NCBI GenBank assembly: GCA_947568835.1
Contig: OX387606.1
Span: 4,154,001 to 4,218,000, forward strand
Reading direction: 5' to 3'
DNA length: 64,000 nt
From: Protonemura montana
Lineage: Eukaryota > Arthropoda > Insecta > Plecoptera > Nemouridae
The first letter of the stretch is position 1. The number at the start of each line of letters is the position of its first letter. The notes under the pieces were generated by a model. That model did not search any database and was not told the origin of the DNA. It saw only the letters and a program-made list of their open reading frames with translations. Below, piece by piece: positions 1 to 13,000 of this stretch. Position numbers and translations under genes: made by a program.

Positions 1-3000
1 TAGACTTGTCGTCATGGAAATATCGTTAAAACCTTGCTTCCGTCCGACATTTCATTGCATTCAATTCGCCCTCATTACCAGGTGAGGGGAGGGACGGAGG
101 GCAGGGTAAAGGCACTTAAGACATAGTTCACCCTCCATGCATTCCCATATCGCCAACAATGGGGGACGGCGAGGACCCCATATGGTACACGACGTCTCCC
201 AGATTGCATCCCCGGCATTTGAAGAGCAATCAAGATTGTATTTGCTTCAATGAGGATATAAATACTTATGAAAGTCGGGATAAATGCTTGCCGCTCATTA
301 ATATCGAATCATTGCTCTGCTTGAGAGTCGGTCGTAAGAGAATTTCATCAAAGAGCGCAACGCTGCATACTTTGAAAATTGTTCGCCAAGTGTACGAGGG
401 TTAAAGGTATTTCTATTGTTGTTATTGAATTTCGATGCCTGAGTGGAACTGCTAGGGGACTAGAATTTAACATCGTCACACTAATACCACAGTACTCATA
501 AAGATCGCTTCCTCTCGCAAACTTTTCTTTGTAATTAGTTTTCGTTTTTGGACCAGTTTACTGGACGTAAATCAGTCCTCCCCAGCAAATGCTGCGCTGG
601 TCAAAGGGTCATCTTTCTTCATCAACAACTCGCTCTGGACTGCCACTGTTTTCTTTCACCCCATTCCACACTTCATTATCTAATAGTTTATTTGTTGCGT
701 CGAAATATCGTCCCGGCGATACCTATCACGTGGCAGATAAAATGTGCTCATTACGGCTAATGGTTTCATGCCCCGTTCGTACACCCTCTACCCTCGGGCA
801 CCCATCCCAATGGGTTGTTGTTTTCAGTACACAGACTTCCGCTTTGAAATATATCTATTAACACTCTCGTTGTGAATGTTGGAAAATATGGATGAGGTTC
901 GTCATACGCATAACGGTCTTATCACTCGCCTGTGCGTGTATGTGGGGGGGGGGGGGGGGGGGGGGCTCGGATATAAAGTCAGCATTACGAGAGTGCATGC
1001 ATTGCCCTGCACCCACCCTTAGACGCAAAAGCCAGTTTTGGATCACTTCAACAAAGTTTGAAACTGTTCCGGCAATGGCATAGTTCTGGCAATGAGCTAT
1101 CCGTTGTTACTTTTACAAATACATGTAATACATTACACGTTCTCAGACTTGGTTTGCTTCCTGTTGATTTTCAAGAGTTTGTTTTAAATGCAACTTGTTC
1201 TACGAAAAGCTGTTTATTTAATAGTTAATTAACTGCGCTCACGCTCATTAATTGGCAAACCCAAATATGCTGGGAAAATGAGAACTGATTGGGAATTCAA
1301 TGTGCCAATGGATTGCATTACAACTTAAGCTAGAATACACAAACAGTAACTTCAAAACTTGCTCTCCTATTCGCAAGTGCACTTGAATAATGCCATTTAG
1401 TTTAGCTGTTGCTCTATAAGGATTTCAACGGTGTTTATTCACACCAAAATCACATAACAATTGCACACTATTCTGGACATATTTATGTTTCTAGCGTAAT
1501 GTCGAGTTAAGTAATCACACAAATTCAGTGAATTGAAAAACTTCAATCAATTCTGATCAACGCCTGTAGAATGACAAAATGACATCGCGAAAACATGGAC
1601 AGAATTCTTTACTCATTTGTAAAATTCTTCGCAATGGATTTGTCTTTGAGAAGAACAAAGATAATTTTAATTTGGCACAACGTGCACGTACACAGCGGCC
1701 ATCCGCAAACTCTTTTATTTTCCTCATCGAAAAAAAGAAAAACTTTGACCGAACTTAGTTTTCCAAAAATGTCAGGCACACTTAACTGAGCACTCAGAAG
1801 CCCCTTTTTTAGGGCGCGCAAACAAAAAAGCAGGATTTTCTTTTTCCAGTCTGCGCAGCTTTCCTATTTTGAGTGAAGTTTCCTCGTGGAATTGCAAAAA
1901 GAACATTTATTTTACATGAGATTGTGCAGCCCCGACTGTTCACCATGTGCAAGTAGTGCAATTGGACATTTTAGTACCTATTGACCCTCAAATTACCCAC
2001 CTTACATTTCTCTTTCCACGTGATTTCGAAATAGTTGATGAACGATAAATATTTTCTGCTTGCGTGCAATTGGGCTTTGCAAGTTTAAATAGTACTTAAA
2101 AGGGGTCAATTATAATTACCCCTCAGTAAACTAAACTTTTATGTCACTTTTTTTTAATTTGATGCTGTGTCAAAACATTGTTCAGAGGTCATGTTGGTGT
2201 AACATTTATCTCAGACTCGAACCCATTTTCAACTCCGCCAATTTAAGAGAAGACAAATTAAGATCTAAGCTGATTTAAAAAAATGTTACACTAAGATGGC
2301 ATCTCAGCTAGTGTGGCATAAATTATGGTCAACAGGAGAACTTCCCGTTTAGTATCCTGGTGGTAAAGTTGATTGCTGGCTTAAAGAATACCGGACAAGC
2401 CGGGGCGGTCTATAGTGCATGCAGAGTGGCTGCCCGGATATTTTCCTCAGATTTCTTCGCTGATGGATGAAGCTGAAGACGAGACATGATATTTTAATAA
2501 TCCTCATCTCTTTATTTAACCACGAAATTAAATTAAGGCAAAGCACGGCGGCTGCGGATTTAATGGCCCTTATTTATTAACCCTAATCAAATTTGAATCC
2601 TCCGACCTTCGCTCCTAATTACTCGACGCCGCTTTTTTTTTGCCTCTTTATATTTTCGTCCTGATTCTCCTTGAAAGGCTTGTGGGAAAACGACGAGTGA
2701 CTTTTTCTCGTTGCCTCGACAAAAGCCGGAAAACTTAGCGGCGAGTAGACTAATCCAGCATTAGCTTGTTAACAGAGGACTTTAAAATTTAACCACTTCC
2801 ATGAGTTTGATCATACTTTAAGCTAAAACGATCGACTTTCATCACAATTTCATCACAGTTTTCTTTCAAAACGTAAATATACATACTCTTTTGGAGTTTG
2901 AAAACTTTACCAATTTACTTATTCACTGTGAAAGTTTGCCTTAAATCTACTTCACTTCATTCTTCAATGTCGTTCGACTGACACATCTCATTAATTCCTA

Positions 3001-3649
3001 CCTCAATTTTAACTCCCGATCTTGAAACATTGATAAAACATTTTTACATTTTGTTTTAATATCAACGCGACCTGGAAGCCCCACGTGAGGTCGTCACGCT
3101 TTCACCCTCTCCACTAGTACACAATTTCACCAACAGATTCAAATGCGTCGATGGCCTAGACAAGCTGCAAGTCTCGTGATTTCCAAATGAGACTCCGCGA
3201 GGGTAGTATTTCTGGTGTGTGGTAGTGACAGGTGGCGCTGTCAATGAGTGGTGGAAAAGTGCACTGCATGGGACTGCACCTTAACGTTCGCCAGTGTTCA
3301 CAAACTGCCCGACTATCCAAAACGTGAACAAACATACACCGGTGCTGGGTCACTGCTCATTTACAGAAACAAACTGGATTATACTTTTCCATATGTTGTT
3401 TTCTGTCAGAGTGTCTTTTATTTTTATTGAAATGTGAAAAAAAGTGAATTTGATAACGTTTCTCTATTTTCTATCGAAAGAGATTACTTTTATATCATTT
3501 ACCAGGGGACTAAATGCTTTAACAACACATGTGATGCCGTTTTTCCATTTATTTTTCTTACTTCTATGTTTATACCTCTCTCTTATTCTATATGCAAATA
3601 TTTCCCTCTTTTTCTCTTTCTCACTCACACCGTTAAGCTGTATCGAACA
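1..3649. other. Upstream non-coding DNA, presumably DDR intron
   Basis: No exon with discoidin-domain similarity or other recognisable coding sequence is seen here. Because the exon at 3886 begins in mid-domain, this stretch is most simply part of a DDR intron longer than 3.8 kb. It contains a 22-nt G homopolymer (944-965) and otherwise AT-rich unique sequence. Confidence 0.6.
944..965 (+). repeat. Homopolymer of 22 G
   Basis: Uninterrupted run of 22 G following TGTGCGTGTAT. It is one of eight G or C homopolymers of at least 12 nt in the window. Confidence 0.95.
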
Positions 3650-3852
3650 AACTCGGCTCTTCGTCCAAGGTCACAAAATTAATGCTTTAAACATGGCTCC
3701 TCCATTCAAGGTCAGAAGGGTATGCTTGAAAAACATGGCTCCTCCATCCAAGGTCACTAAATCATGCTTGAAACATGGCTCCTCCACCCAAGGTCACAGA
3801 GTGCATGCTTGATTAACAGTGTCTTCATCCATGGCCACAATGCCCACGCTTG
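3650..3852 (+). repeat. Tandem repeat of about 40 bp just before DDR exon A
   Basis: Three clear units start near 3690, 3732 and 3772, each opening AACATGGCTCCTCCA, continuing with CAAGGTCA and ending with ATGCTTGA. A degenerate unit flanks them on each side. The array stops about 35 nt before the acceptor of the exon at 3886. The unit core is shared with isolated copies near 37.07 and 38.15 kb and a hairpin at 56.55 kb. Confidence 0.85.
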
Positions 3853-3885
3853 TCGGTGCTTGCTAAGAACTGTCTGTGCTTGCAG

Positions 3886-4033
3886 ATGATCCCCGGCAAC
3901 ACCAACACGTACACGGTGCTCGCCAAGCGGCTGGACCCTCCGATCCTGGCCACCAAGATTCGGTTCGTGCCGTACAGCGAACACGTGCGCACCGTCTGCA
4001 TGCGTGTCGAGCTCGTCGGCTGTCGATGGCAAG
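3886..4033 (+). CDS. Ddr: DDR exon A: C-terminal end of the discoidin domain
   Basis: This exon starts after TTGCAG and ends before GTATGG, in phase 0 to phase 1. It encodes 49 residues ending in [12 protein letters not shown], which matches the conserved last strand and disulfide cysteine of DDR discoidin domains. The preceding [13 protein letters not shown] and [12 protein letters not shown] segments also fit the family. The first codon is ATG but it is internal: a discoidin domain cannot start here, so earlier exons must lie left of base 1. A 40-bp tandem repeat ends only about 35 nt before the acceptor. Confidence 0.93.
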
Positions 4034-7000
4034 GTATGGAACCGTTCGTATGGAATCTCTGTTAACGCGTATCATGCCAATCCCCACTCCGCTGTTGCCA
4101 TATGTAGGACGAGGATCTACTTCAGGCTGTTGCCATATTAATATTAGTCGAGTTTCAGCTCTCAAAGCGATAGGACGTTCATTTCGCAAGCTCCTGGTTT
4201 TCTCCAGTCGCGAAGTATTGAAAAGGTCGAATTATTCTACCCACTTGTATCTTACCTCTCATTCCACTGCTAGAATTCAGTCTAGCCATTGAGCAAATTA
4301 TATCATGTTGTAAACACTACCAAGCTTATCGCACTCGAAGGGTTATGATTTATCAAGTAATTCCCCAACCAATGCAACAACAACAAAAAACCTACTAAAT
4401 CGGGAGTTTCATTATTTTCTTGATATCATTGAGTTCGTGATAATATGCAGATTTCAAATCAATTTCAATCGATTTTCTAGCACAAGAAATGTGGAACGCC
4501 AAGTGCGTTCGCGCGCTGTAAAATAATGATTTCTCGTATCCTTGCAAATGAGTCATCGCCATTCGCTAAGCCTTCATATCGCAGGACTGATGTTTTCATT
4601 GCTCTGCGCTTGAAGCAAGGCTTTAAAATACTCAGCAAAATCCTAAGAGGAGATAAAAATTAATACATTTAAAATCAATTGATTTTTTTATTTCAATTCT
4701 TTGGTGATTACTATCGTAACTGTATCGACTCGCAACTGATAATCCTTTTTTGAACGAACTTTAGAGTCAATTTTGACCGAGCAATAAAAAAACCTCGTGA
4801 GATGCCTCTGGTGGATGCATTTTAAAAATGTCCAGAATCTCACCAAAGATACAGTAAACTATCATGTATTCAATGAACGAAAAGTTGGCACAAACTGACG
4901 AGGACTCTTATAGGTGGCCCACCACTGGTAAGCCAAGAATTACACTGCATTTCTTTGTAGAATTATTACGCTGAGAACTTTAAATTTCACTTCTAATTAT
5001 TTTCCCACGTGTGCCTCACTTAGATAAGAAATAAATTGTGTATCGATGGTTGCAATGTGAAATATCAGGTTCCTGATCGGTTCTGGTAATTGGCTAATTT
5101 TTCGTCAGACAGAACATGGTTTGAAGATTTTATATCCTCGAATGACGTTTGCGTACCGTGTTGCAATCTGTGAAGAAATAATGTACAGCTACAATAATAT
5201 GTACCGCCAATAAGTCAATCGCGACTATTGGAGAACCCGAATGAAATACATGTCTAATTGCTCCCGCTCCTTCGCAAAATAATAATGTGGAATTGAAGTC
5301 TGGCAGGCAAATCATACTTGCTACACACTCTGAAATCGCGCGCTATGTTTACAAATCTCAGCTCATTCATTAGGGAATTTAAAAAATTCCACTCGAGGAT
5401 TACAGCGATAAGACCAATTGCAGACTCTCCTGCCTCATGAAAGACTGCAAGGTCGCGCTCGAAGTAGCTGGCATCGGATGCTAGCGGGCACTAGCATCAG
5501 CCTGTATGTATGCAATATGCAATGTTTCCAGGTTCGACGAGCCCAAAAAGTAGTGCCTCGCAAGCACTTACCTTGTACATAACAGAACCTACATCGTTTG
5601 ACCAATCGCGATGAAACACACATATTTGAAATCTGCATACTTAAGGCTTTAAGACGTTTTTTTCATTAGTTCAATGGATCACTTTTTGTGCAACTGATGA
5701 TCTGTTTAAAACCAGGAACTTTTTGAGATTAATAAAAGAGTTTTTGAAAATTGATATCTCAATCAATTTTTTAGCTGTGACTACCAAAATTGTTTGTCTA
5801 AGAAAAGCAAGTTCAGGCACTACGGGAAAAAATCGCGGACTCTTTAACTCATATTTTTGCGGTGCTGTCTTGTACAAAGGATTTGATTTTTAATTTGCCC
5901 GGAAAACTCACCAATTTTCCGGCACTTATTTTTCCTTGTCATTAACATAATACAAACACTATATACCCGTTTGAGACCCATTTTTAACGATTTTACCCGC
6001 GGGAATGATGGGCCTTAATGAACCGCTGTCATCTCTAGATTTGATCCGTTACAATGGAACGTTGTACAGAACCGCTGGCCTCGAGGTAGTTTGCAAGTTA
6101 AGATTATAGTTTATAAAGTGGCGAAAACTGTAAGGATTCGACAGAAATAATGGCCAAAAACCATGAGCATGAACGTCTTGCCAGAGAACTCTGGCAGCAA
6201 GGCAGCAAAACAGCAATTTTTTTTACTTTTAATTAATCAATTTATTGTTTTTGATCAACAACTGAGGCAAGGTTTCGACAACCAAGGAAGGAATGAGGTT
6301 GATTGAGGGGGAGTGCCACCGACCTTTCTGGACACCCTAGGCTCGCTCCAGAACCGAGTGTAGAGCGGAAGCGCTCTCCCGCATTAAAATCCCCGTCCCA
6401 CCCGAACGCAATCTTTTAAAATTAAAGACTCCGCGTACGCAGTTCAGTCTCCCAATCAGCGAACTTACGTGGCGCCAGTTCCCGAAATGCTCGATCCGAC
6501 GACGCCCACCCAAGTCGAATGTTTCGCCCGGAATCTAGAGAGCAAGGGACGCTGGGTGAACAGAAGCTGAAAATTCAAAGGCCGTGGCGAATTTCGTATC
6601 GGTTTTCCCTCATTGTATATCTCTCTGATTTCAACCTGAAACAAATGCTCATTGAAACGTGGTTCACATTCGGATTAGATAATACCTACATTCTCCAGAA
6701 TTTTGGGATTAACCGATGAAAAAAGATTCACCCAGCGAATCGAGGAGAGCTCGTTTCGAGGTTTCCGTTGTGGGCGCCGAAACAGTGAAATGCTATGGAA
6801 GCGGGGAAACTCTGGGAAACGAATTGAATGTTCGACCTTTGAGCGATGCCGGTAATGGCTGCCGAATTGGCACGCAGTTAATCTCGAGAACCGGCCGCCA
6901 GAGGTCGTCCGTCTTGGCTAAGTACAGGTAATTAGAGTCGAGTACTGAACGCATGACTCATTCGCGTCTCATTCCCGTGCAACTGTGATGAGACCGACTC

Positions 7001-10000
7001 GACTCTCGACGCCGGCGTCGTGCAACGAAACAACCTTGCTATCGCGTTCGCCGGACGATTATTTTCGTTTTGGAAAATTAGTTTATAATTAATCAATTAC
7101 TCGCGCATGCCGTATGGTTTTTGCTATGGGAAATACATCCATACCAAATATTCATGTTGAGTGGATGGAATGTATTTATAATGGTTCAATGTTTAATGAT
7201 GATTTAATATTTCACTGAAACTAATATTTCCATAGCTAAACGGATTAACGCTGGAATGCCACTAGAGTTCGCCCTAGTTGTGCATTTATTCTAATATTAA
7301 TACTTTTCGTGATCATTTGATGCATTACCCACTAGTTTATGCATGCCGACCGTACATTTTAAGCGAATCGTGGGAATTAATAAAAATCTGTCACATGTTT
7401 CAAATGAAATTCGTGACTGATTCTTTGATAGGAATGGCATACAACCTAGTTCTATGCATCCCACGACCGGCATTTTACATCATTCATTAATTATTACATG
7501 ACTACGTGCATAAGGCGCATAGCTTTGCCGTCACTCAACTCACGCATCGGATTTGTAAGCAACTGCAACGTGCATGGCACACGGAATGCAGTTCTATGTG
7601 ACAATGCCAGGCAGGACACTTGGCGTGGCGGTTTGTTTCGTTCAATGAGTTTGAAAGTATGTGCGGCTCAACTATAGAGTATTGTGTCACGCAGTATCAA
7701 CCCAACAAGCATCTCTGCACCGGTTGTGCCGGTACAACGCCGGTACAACGCCGGTGCAGTGCCAGTTCATCGCAAACATGTGCGCCAATGCACATTAGAG
7801 GGTGCTTCCCAGTAAGTAAGGTGCACTTAAAAGTGCCCCACTTTAATGTCAACTGTTCGCAGTCCTGCTGGCCGGGCTTTTTGTCGACTTCTACATGCAC
7901 ATGTGCGGTGCACATGCACAAAATTGCATGATTATTTGTCGGTTAACATGTGTGGAGCGCGATGAAGTGCACGCGACGCTTGGACCTCATGTCGGTGGTC
8001 AACCTCGGTGCTCGCGGGCTCGCCATGCCATTAGAATGCCACAAAAAGAGACCACGAATTCGATTTGCCTGTGCAGATTCACATGGTTGAATTTTAGTAG
8101 GTGTATAAAATCTATGCTCGCATATTATTGAGATAAAAAGTAGTTCGATCTAATTTCTTCAGCGCTGTGGATGGTTTGAAATGGTTCTCGCCATTGGAGG
8201 AAAGGTCGCACTGTGCTCTAAGCCTTAGTGATGGAAAAGGTTACTCGGGGTTGCGATACCTTCATGATAGGTTCACCCCTCCCTGTGCAGAGGTCACTGC
8301 CGAGGTACAATACAATAGAAACGACCTTGTGCTGCCAAAACACAACTTCAGCCTGCTAACCAAAGGACCGATAAAGGCTGCTAGCAATAGATCTTTTATA
8401 TCTAATCTAAAACACTTTATGCTATATTGTTTTTATTCAACCGAAGAGTTTCATCTTGTATGTAAAAACCTTTCATGATTTGAATGTATTTTATTTGTTT
8501 TTATGTGTAAAGTGTTGACTGTCCTATATCCCGCAGTTCAAAGGACAATGAATAAAATAAAATATAAATAATGGTGCGTCTTTAAAAGCCGTGGCTGTGA
8601 TTTGGCAAAAAGTATAAAGAAAGTAGTCGTTGCTCATTACCTTCGACTCCTGTTGGTACAAGCGCTCCAGTGAAGCTAACCCACCATGTACCTGTCGTTG
8701 CAGAGGGACTTCTGAGCTACTCGATGCCGCAAGGTGTACAGCGAGGCGCCGAAGTCGACCTCTCTGACAGGACTTACGACGGCCGTGAAGACGCCGGCCA
8801 CTTGTCTGGCGGGATGGGTCAACTCGTCGACGGGCAGAAAGGCCAGGACGTCTTCCGCCTGGATCTCGTGGGGCACGGGAAAGGTAGGAACGGTGAGAAT
8901 GCGACCCCCAACCCACCCACCCACCACCCTGAAGACCGATACCTATAACGGGACGCCCGCACAATATAAGTATATATATAGATAGGTACACAGGCGCACA
9001 AGGCATTTACATTTATATTGAATTTTTCGACCGTGAGTATTTTTTAAGTCGAACTCGGGACACTTTGAAATGCAAAGGTAAATGTTATGTTTTCCCTTTA
9101 GTGTTATTTTGTTTTTATTCAGTCTGCGCTTCTGAGCGCCAGCTTGAGTTTTTATTAGTCTGGCTGCAGAAAAAATAAAATAAAAGGAAAGATATAGAAA
9201 ATATGAATACAAATTCTTGGCAAGGTAAGGCATGGGAGAGCTTAGTTCCGATTGCAACTGAACAAACGTATTTTAATTTAAGCTCGATTTTCCTTCTTGG
9301 ATAAGTGTGTTTTCCCTTCGAAATTTTCTCTGCTGAGTACGCATTCGATTATATTGCAAGTGCACAACCTGAAAGTGTAATGTAGGTAATCCGACTGCTC
9401 GCGGTTGCAGCGGCCCTCGAAGAATTGTGTAAATCTACTTTACTTGCCTAGTTTATTGATGGATGCAGAAAATAATCGAGACTACGGTAAATAAACGAGA
9501 AAATGCAGTTGCAGCAGTAGCACTCTTTCAGCTGTGTTGTTATATTATGCAGCACAATGCACAGTCTGACCCAATCCATAAATGCATGAGACAGACGGGG
9601 GATGATACATCATTTCATCTCATCCGACCACATAATATACATAGCTACGATGACCATCCATCTTCACACTGTACACATCCAGCATCCGTATATACCTTCC
9701 GCTTTGCTGGAAATTCCCAAGTGATTTTCAGAATCCATGGACCAGAATTTTCCTCCCCTAATCTCTGTGAGCACCTGTCACTCGGTCCACCATCTTACCA
9801 GCAGCAATCGTCTTTCTGATCCGTCTCTCTTGATCTTTGTGGCTTACCAAAAGCTTACAAACTTTGACCTCTATTGGAGACCGCACAACTGTATATGGAA
9901 CTCCAGAGACACACTAATGACGACAAAAGTGTGCAGCTCCCTTCCGAATCGTGACGTGAAATAAAGACGGAAGTGAGCGTGGAGACGAGGAAACACGAGC

Positions 10001-13000
10001 TGTCTTTAGATGCGTGGACTTCAATAGTTTTCTTTCAGAAAGGAATTACTGAGCTGTCAGTGGTGGCCTTCCAGCTATCACGCTGGCACAGCGAAGCTTT
10101 CCCGGGGAAGTGAGAACGAGGTTTGTATCGCCTGGTGCCTCGACAAATCTCACGACGCGGTAAAACAAATAGAGGGAAATTTAGGTTGGTACCCGTACGT
10201 GTGCTTCTCGCGGGAACCTCTTAGAGCCGTGGTCTTAGCGATCTTCCCTAGCGCTCGCTGGCACGTCTGAGAACAGATTAAATCGCTCTTAGCCTCAAGT
10301 TGCTATTTACTGCGAGGAGGATTGCAATTAATTAGAAATGATTCTAAATCTTCGGCTAACTAAATGTTAGTAACAACACTTACATTGATTGCCTTTTGGG
10401 TCATTCCATATCAAGTGCCCACACTCAAAACCTTCACTATCTCAGAACTTGACGAAATTTTCAGGAGGGTTAGAACACCGGAAATAAAAAATCTCTTTTA
10501 AAGTTTTTTTCCATACGCCTAGCGGTTTGCCCGTGGCAGGGGATGGAAAAATAAAATATTTTACTTTTTGCCCCGCACGGCCATTCACTATATTCACTCT
10601 AGCGTTTGAACAAATAAACTTAAAACGATGGGATTAGTTCTAAAATGATAATCGTGCTTTCATTAACAAGAAAAAATGCATAAATTGCTTACTTATCAAG
10701 TTTAGGGGTAGAAAAAATCCACCCTTAAATTTCAACCCTTAATAACTCGAGAAGTAATTTTTTTTTTTTTTTTTGTTTTGTTGTGAAGCATCTCCTGTCT
10801 ATTATCTTTCCATGAAAAAAAAATTAATCATTAACAGCCGTATGATCAGAAGTTATGAGATTTTTATTGTATAAATGTGTGTGCATTTAGTTGTGTTTCT
10901 GCAAGTCTGTTAGCATGGTCCATGCAATTCACCCGTAAATTGATAGATTATATAATTTTTCAGTTTAAAAATTGTGTGTAAGTACTACAAAGATTCTTTT
11001 TACTCACTCATTTCTTCGTTTCACTCTGACCTATCACTCTGGCTTCTTCGAACAACGGCGAGGAGGAGAACACCCGCGTGGCTACTGAGTGCTCAGACAC
11101 GGGTACGAAGCAATGCAGTTTTTGCGTGCCGGGAATTGGCCGGGATGACGCAAATCGTGTGGCTAGCAGCTGTTCTGTGTCTTGGTGCTCCTCAATAGTT
11201 CCGAATGTGAAGTTGATGGTCGGGATGGCTTCGACCGCCCAATCGAAGAGTTGCCGGGGTGTTATTATTTGCGACTCGTAGGGGCGCTGAAGACTCGCCC
11301 GCGCTGCCAGCCGCTTGACCGTCCCTCCGACGCCGTCGCAGGCGCTCTTCCCATGTGACGTCGCCGTGAAATGCCACTCCACGTCGGCCCCAAAGTCTCT
11401 TTGATAGTGGCACAAGTTGGCAAAATTTTTCCTATTTTTATATTGCGAGGCTGCCCCATCAGAAAAAAAGAACATCTTCTTTATGGTCTGAAATTTATTG
11501 TGCAAAAAGCTCACGAGTTTTTTTATGAATAGATGCACTGCGACAGTGTTGTGGATCAAACTCTCGGAAATTACAACAAAGCTGATGTGGCGCTCTTCCC
11601 CGCCCTCTTTGTAATATGCCACGAAGGGGTGGATGGTGGCGGACGCATTGTTCCAGTGGAACCCCTGGGCCTCGTCTTGTAGCACGAACGCATAGTTTTC
11701 GGCAAAATCACAGATCACCAAAAACTCGCCGGGCAGGAGACCGCACTTGATGTCCGATTGGTGCGAAGATTGTTTTTTAGCAATAAAAGAGTGGCGGCAC
11801 AGAGCAACTAATTTTGCACAAAAACTGTCCACGAATTCCTCGGATGAATCGATGTGCGTTTGCAGGGTGCATCGGTCGGTGCTCTCCCACTGCTTGTAGA
11901 TAACATTGTCCACCATTTCGTCGTCCAGCAGTTGCGTGAGGCGCTCCTTTAACGGCTCGATGCCCGGGCACTCCTCACACTCGCCTAGATGGCATTCGGG
12001 GAGGGGACTGTCGCAGACCAACTGCTCAAGGCAGTCGTGGTAAGATGTTATCGGATAAGATTGGTCCACTGTCAACTTCGTCAAGTCGGCACCGATGATC
12101 ATTAGCTTGACGTTTTGGTGGATAGTGCACACGCACACCGAATGAGTCCCACTGGCACCAGGCAACACACAGTTCTTCGGCCGCAGCTCTGCAAATTTTG
12201 AAAATCCTATTTTTTTATTAGGAAATTTGTCCTTGAATTGGGTATGGAGGTCCTTAAGGTTTGAGAGTACGAGCCTTTTCTGGATGTGCACTCGAGTGCC
12301 GCTCGCCTCCTTGACGGAAACATAGTCTTTCTTGCCCGGCATGGCTCGGCTCACATCGTCTGAATTGTAAAAAGATTTTACTCGGTCAACTGTGGCTCGG
12401 TCAATTGTTTTTCCTGGCTTTGGATTCGGGGTTGACAAAATTCCCTTTTCCAGGACGAGCTTCTTTGCCTTGCGGACCATGCGCTCTGACGCTTGAAACT
12501 CTGCCACTGTTCGCCGGACAGAGCAGCTCTTCGGGAGGACAGTTAGAACATGCACTTTCTCGCTGTTGGATGTGGACGAGTGAAACTTCTCTTTCAGCTG
12601 ATTAATCATTTCGCGACCATCAGCTGAATCTTGGCCACTGTCGCTTTCAGCGTCGGAGGTAGTGGTTCTTTTAAGCGCACCTTCGAGTTTCTTCAATTTC
12701 TTCCTGGGATAACTGGATTGCGCCAACTTTTTCTTAACAATGGGCGATTGCCCTAGCTCCGCCAAGCCCACGTTGATGTTAGACAAAGCAGCGTCTTGTC
12801 GGAAAAAATATGCTTGACTCTCGGCGTTTGCACCACTGCAGCCGGGCTGCGAGTTGTCGCCATCGCTGGAGGTCGTCGTCGTCACTGGAGAGTCGCTGCT
12901 GATTGGTTTTACGTAGTTATTTAAATCTTTCCTACATTTGGCACAGATTTTGCTTCCTACTGGAATCGAGGAAATCTTTTCAATCATCCACGGCTGGACG

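Noticed and set aside
3245-3430. THAP-zinc-finger-like start, VEKCTAWDC followed by VHKLPDYP, on the + strand
   Set aside because: The Cys-x4-Cys and HKLP spacing resembles a THAP domain. However, the frame lacks an ATG, is preceded at once by a stop, has an unusually short Cys-to-His spacing and does not continue into the AVPTF part.
3886-3888. ATG at the first base of DDR exon A as a translation start
   Set aside because: It directly follows a strong acceptor TTGCAG, and the encoded segment is the end of a discoidin domain, so an internal codon is the better reading.
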